DNA from: JAAUTS01 sp038250235 | Lineage (GTDB): Bacteria; Verrucomicrobiota; Verrucomicrobiia; Methylacidiphilales; JAAUTS01 | Assembly (NCBI GenBank): GCA_038250235.1 | Contig: JBBSCO010000068.1 | Span: 1 to 13,910, forward strand | Direction of reading: 5' to 3' | Length of the DNA: 13,910 bases | Shown: piece after piece, positions 13,471 through 13,910 of the stretch | How the letters are laid out: each line of letters starts with the position of its first letter | Numbering within the stretch: position 1 is the first letter of the stretch | The notes under the pieces: model-generated | What the model saw: the letters and a program-made list of their open reading frames with translations, nothing else | What the model was told of the DNA's origin: nothing | Databases searched by the model: none | Position numbers and translations under genes: made by a program

Positions 13471-13910
13471 GGAAGTTTTAGGTTAGTTTGGTCTGTTAGA
13501 AACGATTGGCTGGCCCCTGACCCCAGTGGGTGCATTTCCCAATCAGGTCTCTGGGTTCGGGCAAGAATCAGGCGCGGAGTCTATCTCTGGCTGACTTAAT
13601 GGAAACTCCAGAAGTGCTCCACAAGTGGGCAGGTAACTTGGAGCCCACTTGCCCAAAGTATTCCAAGGGTTTTTGACGCTTTTCAGTCTCAATGTGGGCG
13701 AGCATTCTGGTGTCCAACCCGGACGTAAAAGCCGCGTCTTTGACTATCCTCAACGCGCCATCACTACCCCGTTGTATATTAACGCCCACGGTTTGTGTCT
13801 CCTGGTTTGCGAGAAGATGATAGTTTTTTGACCCGAGGTAAATTCTAAACTTTCTTGGTTAAGGTCTGCTCTTTCGCTTTGAGCCTGGGCTCAATCAACG
13901 TAAAAATCAA
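13471..13910. other. Right-hand stretch without a supported gene
   Basis: A 73-codon minus-strand frame (13568-13789, GTG start with AGGAG 12 bases upstream) shows no recognised domain and is weakly supported. CAAGTGGGC (13622-13630) and GCCCACTTG (13643-13651) form a perfect 9-bp stem with a 12-base loop and no T-run. TTGAGCC/GGCTCAA at 13879-13894 is a compact 7-bp dyad with a 2-base centre. A promoter or gene start beyond the window edge cannot be excluded. Confidence 0.35.

Noticed and set aside
13568..13789. 73-codon minus-strand frame as a real small gene
   Set aside because: No family resemblance, a GTG start and only a distant AGGAG. Kept only as a note in the right-hand stretch.

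Overview
The window reads as ordinary bacterial chromosome. Genes overlap by ATGA junctions, there are long multidomain histidine kinases, and one sugar operon is controlled by a DeoR-type repressor. No rRNA, tRNA, CRISPR array or transposase was seen. Few starts have a Shine-Dalgarno sequence. Together with the GMAEIA...LHNVGNV type kinase and the short comM (yifB) tail fragments, this suggests a Gram-negative lineage, possibly the Verrucomicrobiota/Kiritimatiellota/Lentisphaerota group. That placement is a weak inference from style, not from a marker gene.

Region 1 (2-5989, plus strand) is a signalling operon. A 5'-truncated PAS-histidine kinase is followed by two hybrid kinases, REC-HisKA-HATPase-REC-REC and REC-PAS-PAS-HisKA-HATPase-REC, all joined by ATGA overlaps. 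The two hybrid kinases share a paralogous N-terminal receiver. A fourth gene, a CheY/Rcp1-like single-domain response regulator, follows directly but is broken by frameshifts and stops. The visible operon therefore has no intact stand-alone receiver, no HPt domain and no DNA-binding output.

Region 2 (5956-11469, minus strand) is a tight six-gene operon, transcribed right to left and convergent with region 1. In order it encodes a DeoR repressor, a DhnA/LsrF-type class I aldolase, a Gfo/Idh/MocA oxidoreductase, a mutarotase-like protein, a D-lyxose isomerase-type cupin and a PfkB sugar kinase. This is the full set for a module of mutarotation, aldose-ketose isomerisation, kinase, aldol cleavage and redox step. 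No glycosidase or transporter lies in the window, and the substrate cannot be read from the sequence. The cupin appears to lack one metal-binding histidine.

Region 3 (11470-13910) is accessory in character. A Fic-domain protein with an N-terminal inhibitory motif and a C-terminal winged helix sits between two diverged fragments of the comM 3' end, in the same orientation about 1.5 kb apart. Its 3' end lies in a perfect 19-bp hairpin that abuts one comM fragment, and its promoter carries five helically phased copies of a 9-bp motif. This looks like a self-regulated Fic cassette lodged among comM-tail repeats. The remaining DNA to the right end has no convincing gene.
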